64,000 nt of DNA from Dyadobacter sp. SG02 (GTDB taxonomy: Bacteria > Bacteroidota > Bacteroidia > Cytophagales > Spirosomataceae). Shown in pieces: positions 1-8,129 of the stretch. The translations under genes were made by a program, and so were the position numbers. The notes below the pieces were generated by a model. That model was not told the origin of the DNA. It was given only the letters and a program-made list of their open reading frames with translations, and did not search any database. The stretch lies in contig NZ_FNYL01000002.1 of NCBI RefSeq assembly GCF_900109045.1, positions 124,001-188,000 on the forward strand, given 5' to 3'. The stretch's first letter is position 1. Each line of letters starts with the position of its first letter.

Positions 1-942
1 TTTTGCCTTTTCATTGCTGGCTTCCTTTACCAAGCCCAAATGCGGCACGATCATTTTGAGTTTGGGAATGAAAACAGCCAATAATCTTACCAGCCAATTG
101 GGCAGTTCCTTAGTCGGAACCTTACTTGCCTTTTCGCCCAGGTTTTCTCGAAGAATTTTGGCGGTATCCAGTATCGATATGGACTTGCCAGCCACGGCAA
201 TGAAACGTTGACCGTTCGCTTGTGGCATGGTCATCGCTTTAAAATGCAAATCAGCGACGTCACGTACATCTACATAGCCGAAACTCATTTTGGGACATCC
301 GCTTACCTCACCGTTGAGCATCTGTTTGATGGTTTGAATGGAATGCGAGTAATCATCTGCCAGAACCGGGCCTAAAACACCCGTTGGATTGACTACCGAA
401 AGTTCCATTCCTGCGCCCTCGTTTTCGATAAAATCCCAGGCAGCTTGCTCCGAAATTGTTTTGGAGCGTTGGTATGGCGCGACCTTATCGTTGATGACCG
501 TCCAGTCTTCCTCAGTATAAGGTGTTGTTTTTGTTGTTCCCATACCGACAGCGCCGAAAGCAGATGTGAGCACCACTCTTTTTACACCTGCTTTTTTGGC
601 AGCACGCATCACAAACAGCACGCCGTTTTTTGCGGGAATGACAAAATCATCTTCTGTCCTGGCACTGGTATTTGGAGTGGGCGATGCCACATGGATTACG
701 TATTGACAGCCTTGAACCGCTTTTTCCCAGCTTGCCTCATCTTCCAAATCAGCTTCTGCAAACGATAAATTTTCGAAAGAAGTGATTTCTCCTTCTTTCA
801 GCATTTCTTTTACCAACTCCGATTTTCGGAGGGAACGTAGTGTCGCTCTCACTTTGTATCCATTATTGAGCAAAGTAATCATGCAATAAGAAGCGATGAA
901 CCCCGAACCGCCTGTAACTAAAACTGTTTCTCTATTTTCCAT
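1..942 (-). CDS. NAD-dependent epimerase/dehydratase family protein (3' end cut by window)
   Basis: The minus-strand frame is open from an ATG at 940-942 to the left edge (314 codons, no stop), so the C-terminus lies outside the window. The protein starts with an N-terminal Rossmann NAD(P)-binding motif TGGSGFI, followed by 'VIHVASPTP' and a catalytic Tyr-x-x-x-Lys in 'PYQRSKT'. This is the extended short-chain dehydrogenase layout of dihydroflavonol-4-reductase/cinnamyl-reductase-like proteins. It probably reduces or epimerises a small carbonyl compound in the cytoplasm; the substrate cannot be told. No operon partner is visible upstream: the next gene (1173) is divergent. Confidence 0.85.
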   Translation of the reverse strand, partial: MENRETVLVTGGSGFIASYCMITLLNNGYKVRATLRSLRKSELVKEMLKEGEITSFENLSFAEADLEDEASWEKAVQGCQYVIHVASPTPNTSARTEDDFVIPAKNGVLFVMRAAKKAGVKRVVLTSAFGAVGMGTTKTTPYTEEDWTVINDKVAPYQRSKTISEQAAWDFIENEGAGMELSVVNPTGVLGPVLADDYSHSIQTIKQMLNGEVSGCPKMSFGYVDVRDVADLHFKAMTMPQANGQRFIAVAGKSISILDTAKILRENLGEKASKVPTKELPNWLVRLLAVFIPKLKMIVPHLGLVKEASNEKAK

Positions 943-1172
943 TTCTTGAAAGTTTCATAGCCCAAATTTCAGCAATGGAAGCCAGGGGTAACTTGTTGTA
1001 AAGTCCAAATCCACTTGTTGTAGAGGCCAGAGTCAACAATCCGTATGAATTGGTAAATATGCTTTCCGGTCTTCATTTAAAAGACTGGCAAATAGCCTGA
1101 ATAACATTCAGGGGGGTAATGTTTCGGGTGGTTCTTCCAATCCTCCCTTGTTTTCATTTAAATAAACTGTTG

Positions 1173-2021
1173 ATGAAGCGCCTACCATTTGCCGTCATTG
1201 CCCTTTTGATCCTGTCACAATCTGTATTTGCCCAAAATCAGGTTGAAAAAATCCGGGCGGAATTTCTGAGGCCCGATTCCAAAACAATTCTTGTCGCTGC
1301 CCACAGGGCATTGCACAGCACGTTTCCGGAAAATTCACTCGCCGCAATCCAGGCGGCCATCGATAAAAAGGTCGATATCGTTGAAATCGACGTTCAGGTC
1401 AGCAAAGACGGTATTCCGATGCTCATGCATGACCAGAAAATGGACCGCACCACCAATGGAATAGGTAGCCTGGAAGAGGTCGTTTATGAAGATTTGAGGA
1501 AGCTGCGACTCAAAGTAAACGGCTCATTGACAGAACATCAAATCCCAACCCTTGAAGAAGCATTGCGGCTGGCGAAAGGTAAAATCATGGTGGACCTTGA
1601 CCTGAAAACCGATCGCATCGGGCCGGTTATTGAAGTCGTCAAGAAGACGGGATCGGACAATAACGCATTCTTTTTTGACAGCAACTATGCCATGCTTTCA
1701 AAGGTCGATTCGGCTTCGAAAAACTTCATGCTTATGCCGAGGGCGTACAATGAGGCTATGGCCGACTCGGCGCTCAGACTTTACCATCCCGAAGTCATCC
1801 ACATCGACTCAAAATTTTACACCGCACAGGTGACGGGATTGATTAAAAAAGGGAATGCCAGAATCTGGATCAATGCGCTCGGCAAACCGGACGAGCAAAT
1901 CAGGGCAGGGAAAGAGGACGCCGCCATTCAGGAACTGATCAGCAAAGGGGCAAATATCATCCAGACCGATGAGCCTGAAAAAATCCTCCATTATCTACGC
2001 TCGAAACATTTGCACGATTAG
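1173..2021 (+). CDS. Glycerophosphodiester phosphodiesterase family protein, secreted
   Basis: The start is taken at 1173 because a clean signal peptide begins there (MKRLPFAVIALLILSQSVFAQ, cleavage after AQ region); an in-frame ATG at 1119 would only add residues ahead of the signal. The mature protein carries the GDPD TIM-barrel landmarks: 'AHRALHSTFPENSL' (His-Arg and Pro-Glu-Asn), 'EIDVQVSKDG' (metal-binding Glu/Asp) and 'MHDQ' (catalytic His). The family hydrolyses glycerophosphodiesters to glycerol-3-phosphate and an alcohol, here probably in the periplasm. About 282 aa, usual for the family. It stands alone, convergent with the MFS gene that ends at 2126. Confidence 0.85.
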   Translation: MKRLPFAVIALLILSQSVFAQNQVEKIRAEFLRPDSKTILVAAHRALHSTFPENSLAAIQAAIDKKVDIVEIDVQVSKDGIPMLMHDQKMDRTTNGIGSLEEVVYEDLRKLRLKVNGSLTEHQIPTLEEALRLAKGKIMVDLDLKTDRIGPVIEVVKKTGSDNNAFFFDSNYAMLSKVDSASKNFMLMPRAYNEAMADSALRLYHPEVIHIDSKFYTAQVTGLIKKGNARIWINALGKPDEQIRAGKEDAAIQELISKGANIIQTDEPEKILHYLRSKHLHD

Positions 2022-2125
2022 CATCTTTATTTGCGACTGGACAATGAGAGCGTGGCTTTTTCTAAAATTGAACATTCTATTTCGTCATATTCATCCTGCG
2101 GCGGAAGAATTACAGCTGGGGCCGG

Positions 2126-3319
2126 CTATCGTTCATGTCGGAAGCCCGGAATTGCCAGGATTGCAGTGAGCAATGCGCAAATGCCGTAGATTTCGAACGC
2201 GAGTGGTAGCCCGATGCCGACAATCAAGCTTAGCAGCAGACTGCCAAGTCCGTATCCTGTGAACAAGAAAAACGCAAAGAGCCCGGTCGCGGCTCCCTTA
2301 TTGGCGCTGAAAGTTGTGATTATGGCGGCAAAAAGCGGATGGGAAAGTTCGAAGCCAAGCGAAAGAAAGCCTATCAGAACGCATGAGATTGTCAATCCGG
2401 GATTCTGGCTTAGAATCAAAACAGTAAGTGAGCTGATCAGGATGCCGGACGGGATAATTTTACTCCTGCCCAAACGGTCCGCCAATTTTCCTATCAAGGG
2501 GCCCAATACGAGGCCTGGTATGCCATAGCCCAGGAGTGCGAGCCCTATTTCCATTTCGTTTAGTCCGAAATTTTCGTAGAAATAATAGCCGAGCCAGGCG
2601 AAGATCCCGCTGTGGAACATTGCATTTATCAGCACAAAGAAATACGTTCTGCGGGCGCGGTGCAATGCAAGGATTTCACCGAAAGACGACCAAATATTCC
2701 TTTTGATAGCAGAGCCTGCGAGATTGTCGCCGAACAGCCAATTTTTGCACATCATGATAACAACCATAATGGCAAAGCCGGCCACAGCTACACACAAAAA
2801 CAGGTATCGCCAGCCAACCTGAGAGCAAAGCAATGCACCCAGGCTGGACCCGAAAGCTGTGCCACCTGCCATGGCACCAAAGAAGATACCGAGCGCATGT
2901 CCACGTTGCTCGTACGGATAGCGATCGCTAATCCAGCTAATGGTTGTGGGTGCTACCCCGGCTGCGCCGATCCCGGTCAGCAATCGCAGAAAAATCATCT
3001 GGTTGATGGTTCCTGTGAGAGCGGTTATGGTGGTCAATACCGAAAATAGGAACAGCGACAAGCCGATTACCCTGAATCTTCCGATACGGTCACTTAGGGG
3101 TGCATAAAACAGCGTAAAAAGGCCGTATCCGAGCAAATAGGACGGTTCGATAAAACTAACGTGCCTGGCGGTGGTACCAAAATATTCGGCTAGTGCCGGA
3201 AGCATTGGGGCTACCATGAACCCCTGAAAAAATATTATAAAGGTTGCCAGCGAAATAATATATACTGGTAGCATGTAGGCCTTCCCGGTTTTCCGGTAGC
3301 CAATTCGGAGCTCTGTCAT
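2126..3319 (-). CDS. MFS transporter (drug/metabolite efflux type)
   Basis: A 397-aa protein with about 12 hydrophobic segments and the major-facilitator signature between TM2 and TM3 ('APLSDRIGRFRV') and again in the second half ('GKLADRLGRSKI'). The size and two-halves layout fit 12-TM MFS exporters of the YnfM/arabinose-efflux type. The start codon is only 10 bp after the stop of the broken GNAT gene (3330-3842), and a MocR regulator (3929-5368) lies just upstream on the same strand, so the three may be one transcription unit. Substrate unknown. Confidence 0.85.
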   Translation of the reverse strand: MTELRIGYRKTGKAYMLPVYIISLATFIIFFQGFMVAPMLPALAEYFGTTARHVSFIEPSYLLGYGLFTLFYAPLSDRIGRFRVIGLSLFLFSVLTTITALTGTINQMIFLRLLTGIGAAGVAPTTISWISDRYPYEQRGHALGIFFGAMAGGTAFGSSLGALLCSQVGWRYLFLCVAVAGFAIMVVIMMCKNWLFGDNLAGSAIKRNIWSSFGEILALHRARRTYFFVLINAMFHSGIFAWLGYYFYENFGLNEMEIGLALLGYGIPGLVLGPLIGKLADRLGRSKIIPSGILISSLTVLILSQNPGLTISCVLIGFLSLGFELSHPLFAAIITTFSANKGAATGLFAFFLFTGYGLGSLLLSLIVGIGLPLAFEIYGICALLTAILAIPGFRHER

Positions 3320-3329
3320 GACCGAAAGT

Positions 3330-3842
3330 TTATAAGATCAGACAAAGCGACACCAGCGGCAACCCATCCAGCTCAAATACACCCTGCTGTCTGGTAAATC
3401 CCTTATTTTCAAAAAGCTCGATCAGTGGACTTTCGATATGTTCGTTCACCCAGACCTTAACTTCATCATGGAGTCCAACGACTGTCAAACACTTTTCCAA
3501 CAGGGACTGCCGGATAGCCGGATCCTAAAATTTGCTGAGTATGCCAAAATCTGCGATCCGGACGGCACGCTTCCCATCCAGCTGCTGCGGTTTCAGACCG
3601 CGGGTGGTAATACAGGCGTATCCGGCGGGCACGTTGTCCGCATACACGACCAGCCATTGGTTAGACATGCTGTTGATTTCAGCAATCAGCGTCTGCCTAT
3701 TGAAATTCTCGGCTATGTAACGGTCCAAAACAGGACGCTTCAAAAAGGAGACGTATTTTTCCAGGGTTAGCTCGCGCGTGAGCTTTAATAAGATTTCTAC
3801 GCCCTGATCCGTAGCTATTGTGAATTTTGTGATGATATTCAT
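3330..3842 (-). pseudogene. GNAT-family N-acetyltransferase interrupted by an in-frame TAG
   Basis: From the ATG at 3840-3842 the frame gives a GNAT-like N-terminal half (substrate-binding helices, then 'WLVVYADNVPAGYACITTR') and stops at a TAG (3525-3527) right after 'ADFGILSKF'. The same frame continues sensibly past that codon ('DPAIRQSLLEKCL ... ELFENKGFTRQQGVFEL') to a TAA at 3330-3332. Total 171 codons, normal for GNAT. The lost half holds the helix that follows beta4 and the last strands, needed for acetyl-CoA binding and fold. So this is either a recent nonsense mutation, a sequencing error, or suppressed. No frameshift is needed to join the halves. Neighbours: MocR regulator upstream, MFS downstream. 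Confidence 0.8.
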
Positions 3843-3928
3843 TTCCCACTAATTGTTTCAGGGCAAATTTATGGGGTCCTTATCAGGCATACATCATACA
3901 GATTTTGACAAAATAACCAGTACAGTTT

Positions 3929-5368
3929 TCACTTTGAGGTTTGACCTGCCAGTCGTATGGCGGCAACTCTTGCTTCTGAAAATTTATCGGCAAAAACCAT
4001 CCGGAAATACTTGTCAAAAGTCCCTGAAAATGAGAAGGTATAGCCCGGCGTAAACCGTACGCCGATTTGTTCACACTGATTGTAAAATCGCTCCATTTCC
4101 GTGTATTCGGGCATTTTGACCCAGCAATTATAGCCACCGGAGGGTGTGATTACGAAAGCTTCTTTCGGGAAGTTTTCAGAGAGTAACTGAATGGCTTGAT
4201 ATGCATTTCTGGCCAGTTGCATTCGAAACGTACGAAGATGCCGCTCGTAAGAATTGCCGGTTAATAGCTGGTTAACAGTCATTTGATACAGCGGTGAGAC
4301 TGTGCTGCCCAATGCAAACTTGATCTGCTCTGCACGTTGCATGAACTTTCCGGCGGCGAGCCAGCCTAGTCGAATTCCAGGGGCGAGGGTTTTGGCGAAG
4401 GAAGAATAGGTCATCACAATACCACTCTCGTCAAAACTGCGGATTGTGGCAGGTCTTGGTCCCTGAAAATACAGTTCGCCATAGATATCGTTCTCAATAA
4501 CTGCTACATTAAACCTCTGCGCAACCGATAGCAATGCTTGTTTTTGGTCGTCCTTTAACAGCAAACCTGTCGGATTGTGGAAATTAGGGGTAAGAACTAC
4601 TGCCTTGACAGGATTGTTTCGGCAGGCCTTTTGCAGAAAGTCGACATCAAACCCGGATTGCCGGTCAACAGGGATTTCAATGACTTTCAAACGAAGCACC
4701 CTGATAACCTCCAGTACCGAAAATACACATGGGCTCTCTACGGCAATAATATCCCCGGCCTGGCATACGGATGCAAGTGCGATGTAGAGTGCCTGCAATG
4801 CGCCGTCGGAGATCAGCAACTCGTCAAGTCCGATAACAGTATTATATCTTGAGGCTCGTTGGATAATGTTTGTTCGCAGCTCCACTGATCCATTTGGGGG
4901 GAAATATCGCAGCAAAGCTGCCCCTTGCTCCCGGATCGTGTGCTGCATTGTGCGGAGCAGCAATTTTTGTGGAATCATCCAGTCCCCCGGGGCGGTGACG
5001 TTGAATTCTGAAACCTTAGGACCTGCTTTCCTGGACGTCGTAAGCTCAAGGTGATGCTTAAAGATCGGATCTCTTACGACTGGGTGGAGCTTTACGTTTG
5101 GCCTCTCGGGTTCGATATCTACCCTGCTGGTCACATAGTAACCCGATTTGGGCACGCTTTGCACCAGTCCGCGTAGAATCAGGTATTCGTAACCATTTTG
5201 TATAGTACTGATGCTTGTTTGGTACTCTTGCTTTAACGTGCGGACTGACGGCAATTTCTGCCCGGGCTTAAAAATGCCTTCCCTGATGTTGGTTTCAAAT
5301 TGAGTGGCAAAAGCCTCGAATTTATAGGATTTCATCTGAACTGCTGCTTTACCAAATATATACCTCAT
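3929..5368 (-). CDS. MocR/PdxR-type GntR regulator fused to an aminotransferase-like domain
   Basis: The N-terminal part is a GntR winged helix ('GQKLPSVRTLKQEYQTSIST'). It is followed from about residue 110 by a fold-type I PLP aminotransferase domain with 'PNFHNPTG', 'ENDIYGELY' and the PLP-lysine segment 'SSFAKTLAPGIRLGW'. This is the MocR architecture and its usual length of 470-480 aa. Such proteins bind DNA as head-to-tail dimers and sense PLP or an amino-acid/PLP adduct. An internal ATG at 5333-5335 (MKSYKFEAF) is an equally good or better start, because it sits at the beginning of the GntR domain. The gene precedes the GNAT and MFS genes on the same strand, which it may regulate. Its target is inferred only. 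Confidence 0.85.
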   Translation of the reverse strand: MRYIFGKAAVQMKSYKFEAFATQFETNIREGIFKPGQKLPSVRTLKQEYQTSISTIQNGYEYLILRGLVQSVPKSGYYVTSRVDIEPERPNVKLHPVVRDPIFKHHLELTTSRKAGPKVSEFNVTAPGDWMIPQKLLLRTMQHTIREQGAALLRYFPPNGSVELRTNIIQRASRYNTVIGLDELLISDGALQALYIALASVCQAGDIIAVESPCVFSVLEVIRVLRLKVIEIPVDRQSGFDVDFLQKACRNNPVKAVVLTPNFHNPTGLLLKDDQKQALLSVAQRFNVAVIENDIYGELYFQGPRPATIRSFDESGIVMTYSSFAKTLAPGIRLGWLAAGKFMQRAEQIKFALGSTVSPLYQMTVNQLLTGNSYERHLRTFRMQLARNAYQAIQLLSENFPKEAFVITPSGGYNCWVKMPEYTEMERFYNQCEQIGVRFTPGYTFSFSGTFDKYFRMVFADKFSEARVAAIRLAGQTSK

Positions 5369-5730
5369 ATTGGAAATTTTAGTTTTGCATTAACGATCCG
5401 GACATTGTCGCAAACCGCTGTTCATTCGCGTTGTAGCATACTGCTTCCTTTTGATTTCTGGCTTTTAAACCATCTCGCCGCCAGGGCACGATTGATTTTC
5501 GGATTTTTCGGGAGATACGTCCTTCCGACTATCTGCACAAGCAGCAATACAAAAGACAAGCATAACGCTAAATAGAAGGAAAGTATGGAAGTGTCTCACT
5601 GGCGTGGGCTACATATTCGCCACCGATTTCGTCGCGGATGCCCCTTTTAAATGGCCGGATTCACCCGCATGAGAACCTACGGCGTTTGCTACTTTTGATA
5701 AATGCTTTCAGGCGGTAATCTGCACTTGAT
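5369..5730. other. Intergenic region, divergent promoters presumed
   Basis: The 362 bp separate the minus-strand MocR gene from the plus-strand SRPBCC gene. Short open frames here have no family-like features or codon pattern. Nothing beyond the expected divergent promoters is recognisable. Confidence 0.4.
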
Positions 5731-6204
5731 ATGGAAACAGAGAGAAAAGATGTTGCTTCAAAGATCATCAACGCGTCTGTCGATGAAATCTACCAGGCCA
5801 TTATCGATCCGAATGCCCTCGCCAGCTGGCTTGCGCCCAAGGGTATGCAAGCCCGAATCAATCAATTTGAGCCTTGGGAAGGTGGCAGATACCAGATCAC
5901 ACTGAGCTATAACAGGCCCGAAGACAAAGAGAAATTTGCAAAATCCTCTGACGGTTCCGATATCACGCAAGGGGAATTCTTAAAGCTGCTGCCGGGTCGG
6001 CAGGTATCTCAGTCGGTGGAATTTGTCTCTGAAAACCCTGATTTTGCCGGCACGATGAGCATGACTTACGAGCTCGCAAACATGGGTGAAGCTACACTGG
6101 TGACGATCACTGCCGAGAATGTACCGAAAGGAATTAGCCCTAAGGACCATCTTGAAGGCATTAACTCAACCTTGGAAAACCTGGCGCAATATCTGGAAGA
6201 CTAA
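5731..6204 (+). CDS. AHSA1/SRPBCC (START-like) domain protein
   Basis: A 157-aa protein made of a single SRPBCC domain of the activator-of-Hsp90 C-terminal (AHSA1) type. The N-terminus 'ASKIINASVDEIYQAIIDP' and 'ASWLAPKGM' followed by 'FEPWEGGRYQITLSY' match the usual first helix and strands, and the C-terminal helix 'GINSTLENLAQYLED' closes the ligand cavity. The family binds hydrophobic small molecules; in bacteria the role is usually unknown, sometimes stress- or polyketide-related. No signal peptide. It stands alone, convergent with the hydrolase ending at 6280. Confidence 0.8.
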   Translation: METERKDVASKIINASVDEIYQAIIDPNALASWLAPKGMQARINQFEPWEGGRYQITLSYNRPEDKEKFAKSSDGSDITQGEFLKLLPGRQVSQSVEFVSENPDFAGTMSMTYELANMGEATLVTITAENVPKGISPKDHLEGINSTLENLAQYLED

Positions 6205-6279
6205 CATGCCGGGCTGCCGCTCCGAACAGGGCAGGCTTCTTTATAATCTAGCGCTCCGGTGTGGGCCTAGAACTAAACC

Positions 6280-7068
6280 TTATTTTTCAAATGAAAATAA
6301 CCATGGGAGCAAATCCGGCTCAGCAAATACATTCCCCGTAATATTATGTTTTAAGCCCGGGTATTCCGTGTATTTTGCATTTTTTGCACCGCTCTGCCGT
6401 AACGCTTTAATCAGGCTTCTATCGGGCCATGGATTGATTACATCATCAATTTCACCGTGAAAAATCCACAGCGGAACATTGACTGCTATTTTAGGATATA
6501 ATTCTACGTTAGCCTGTCCGCATATCGGGAAGGCAGCGGCGAAATAATCTGGATAATGAATTATCAAATCGTAAGTACCAAAAGCGCCAAGCGAAGTGCC
6601 GCCCAAATAAATTCTTTTTCTGTCTGCAATTTTATGTTCAGCTAAACTATCCATTAAAAGTTTGACCATCAGTTCTGGTGTTGAAAGTGCCAGGGTGTTC
6701 ATTCTATGGTTAAATGCTGCCGTAGTATCGTAGGGCGGCCCCGGCGGGATTTTAAACCACATACTGTCCGCAGGACATTGCGGCAAAACTACCAGAGCAG
6801 GGAATTTTTTCCGGACTGAATCATCTAAAAACAAACTTCCGCCATCGATGAATTGACGTTCATTATCATTTCCTCTTGCGCCCGCACCATGCAGGAACAC
6901 TACCAAAGGGTATGACTTTCCGGGATCATAACTTTCCGGATATAATACTCTGTAACGCAACGTGTCTTTACCTTGAATAAAAAGCGCTTTTTTATAGGCA
7001 CTGAAATCCTGCGCATGTGCGAAATGAACACAAATCAATAGCGTAATTAGCGATACGAAGTTTTTCAT
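6280..7068 (-). CDS. Secreted alpha/beta hydrolase (phospholipase/carboxylesterase or feruloyl-esterase-like)
   Basis: A signal peptide (MKNFVSLITLLICVHFAHAQ) leads a 262-aa serine hydrolase. Visible catalytic parts: oxyanion region 'VVFLHGAGARG', nucleophile elbow 'GGTSLGAFGTY' (Ser), acid 'FHGEIDDVI' (Asp) and 'GLKHN' (His). The pattern fits the putative-esterase/phospholipase-carboxylesterase families often annotated as secreted prolyl-oligopeptidase-like peptidases in Bacteroidota. Probably periplasmic or surface-exposed; substrate unknown. Monocistronic by appearance. Confidence 0.85.
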   Translation of the reverse strand: MKNFVSLITLLICVHFAHAQDFSAYKKALFIQGKDTLRYRVLYPESYDPGKSYPLVVFLHGAGARGNDNERQFIDGGSLFLDDSVRKKFPALVVLPQCPADSMWFKIPPGPPYDTTAAFNHRMNTLALSTPELMVKLLMDSLAEHKIADRKRIYLGGTSLGAFGTYDLIIHYPDYFAAAFPICGQANVELYPKIAVNVPLWIFHGEIDDVINPWPDRSLIKALRQSGAKNAKYTEYPGLKHNITGNVFAEPDLLPWLFSFEK

Positions 7069-7412
7069 TTGAAATATTTAGAAATGCTTTTTGAACGTGG
7101 TGAATGCGCGTAACAGGACACAGTTAATGTTTCCTGCGAAGTTAGGAACACCAGAGATTTTTTAAAATAAGATTGACGACTGCCTTACTACGGCATATGA
7201 GTAGCACATAATTATTGACCAGATCAATCGTTGTCGAAAAAGTAAAGTAGCTCAATATGAGTCCAAATTTTGCTAATTAGAAGCCATGGGATTTTGAGTC
7301 TCAGATAGCCTGGGAAATGTGTGACAGATTTTCCCTGTCCATCAAAGCATTTGATAGGTGAACTGTTAATCTGCGATGTCGACATACGGAAGCATGGTTG
7401 TGCTGTCAACCG
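7069..7412. other. Intergenic region without recognisable gene
   Basis: The 344 bp are AT-rich and lie between two minus-strand genes. A 61-codon minus-strand frame (7224-7409) has no family resemblance and is not called. The promoter of the hydrolase at 7068 must lie in the proximal part, but no clear -7/-33 pair was picked. Confidence 0.4.
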
Positions 7413-7973
7413 TTAACCCTTAGCAAATTGATTGGGTTTGGTGAGATCGGTGGTCTGAGTTCTATCGTGTAAATTCAATTCGGGTAGCGTAAGCACTTTT
7501 TTCAAGTGTTCCCCCCAAAATGGCACGTCACCAAAGTTGTCAACACAACTTTGAATAGAATTTAATTCTTCCAATGCTGGTAATATATGATCAATAAAAT
7601 CTATTCTAAGCTCATTCATAAAGGCATTAAAATCTGTCTGGCCGTTTACCCTATAACCTGTTTTGTTCCTAAATTCATGCACTGACCTGTTGGGGGGCAA
7701 GTAATAACCCTCTCTTAGATAAACTGTTAGGTTATGATATGTCGGACTTTTGTTTCCTAAATCCTTCATTGTGACTTTCAATACTATCCCAATGTTAAAA
7801 CAGAAGTCGACGCTATCCTTATTGTTCCAGGAGAAGTTTTGAAGGTTAATTAGTGTAAAAAAATCTCCCTTATCTTGCCACCAGGTCTGCCCGCTAGTCT
7901 GATAGTTAAAGCTCTTTAAAGTGGGCTTTAAGAAGGTTTTTATAAACTGTATCTGCTTCTCTTTAGCGGTCAT
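7413..7973 (-). CDS. DUF4304 domain-containing protein
   Basis: A small soluble protein of about 186 aa. The start at 7971-7973 (MTAKEKQIQFIKTFLKPTLK) is preferred over an upstream ATG at 8090 because the extra 39 residues are basic, family-foreign, and would overlap the terminator at 8077-8113. The layout 'FIKTFLKPTLKSFNYQTSGQTWWQDKGDFF...LINLQNFSW' is that of DUF4304, a family of unknown function sometimes found near polymorphic-toxin immunity genes. No such toxin is next to it here. Confidence 0.65.
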   Translation of the reverse strand: MTAKEKQIQFIKTFLKPTLKSFNYQTSGQTWWQDKGDFFTLINLQNFSWNNKDSVDFCFNIGIVLKVTMKDLGNKSPTYHNLTVYLREGYYLPPNRSVHEFRNKTGYRVNGQTDFNAFMNELRIDFIDHILPALEELNSIQSCVDNFGDVPFWGEHLKKVLTLPELNLHDRTQTTDLTKPNQFAKG

Positions 7974-8076
7974 TTTGTCAATGCTCAGTCTCGAATGAAT
8001 GGTACGCAAATATTTTGATGTAATATACTTAAAGCAACCGGATCTCCTTCTCTTTGATTTGCAATCTGTCGCAAAC

Positions 8077-8113
8077 AAAAAAAACGGCACCCTTCCAAAT
8101 TGAAAAGGTGCCG
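8077..8113 (-). terminator. Rho-independent terminator of the 8130-10751 gene
   Basis: Read on the minus strand, CGGCACCTT and a near-perfect complement (AAGGGTGCCG) form a 9-10 bp stem around a short loop, immediately followed by eight Ts (8077-8084). It lies 17 bp after the stop codon of the GEVED protein gene. The position and the U-run on the correct side make this a confident intrinsic terminator. Confidence 0.85.
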
Positions 8114-8129
8114 ACGATGTTAATAATCA

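Noticed and set aside
7224..7409. 61-codon minus-strand frame between the hydrolase and DUF4304 genes
   Set aside because: No similarity to transposase or other families seen and no translation signals; treated as non-coding.
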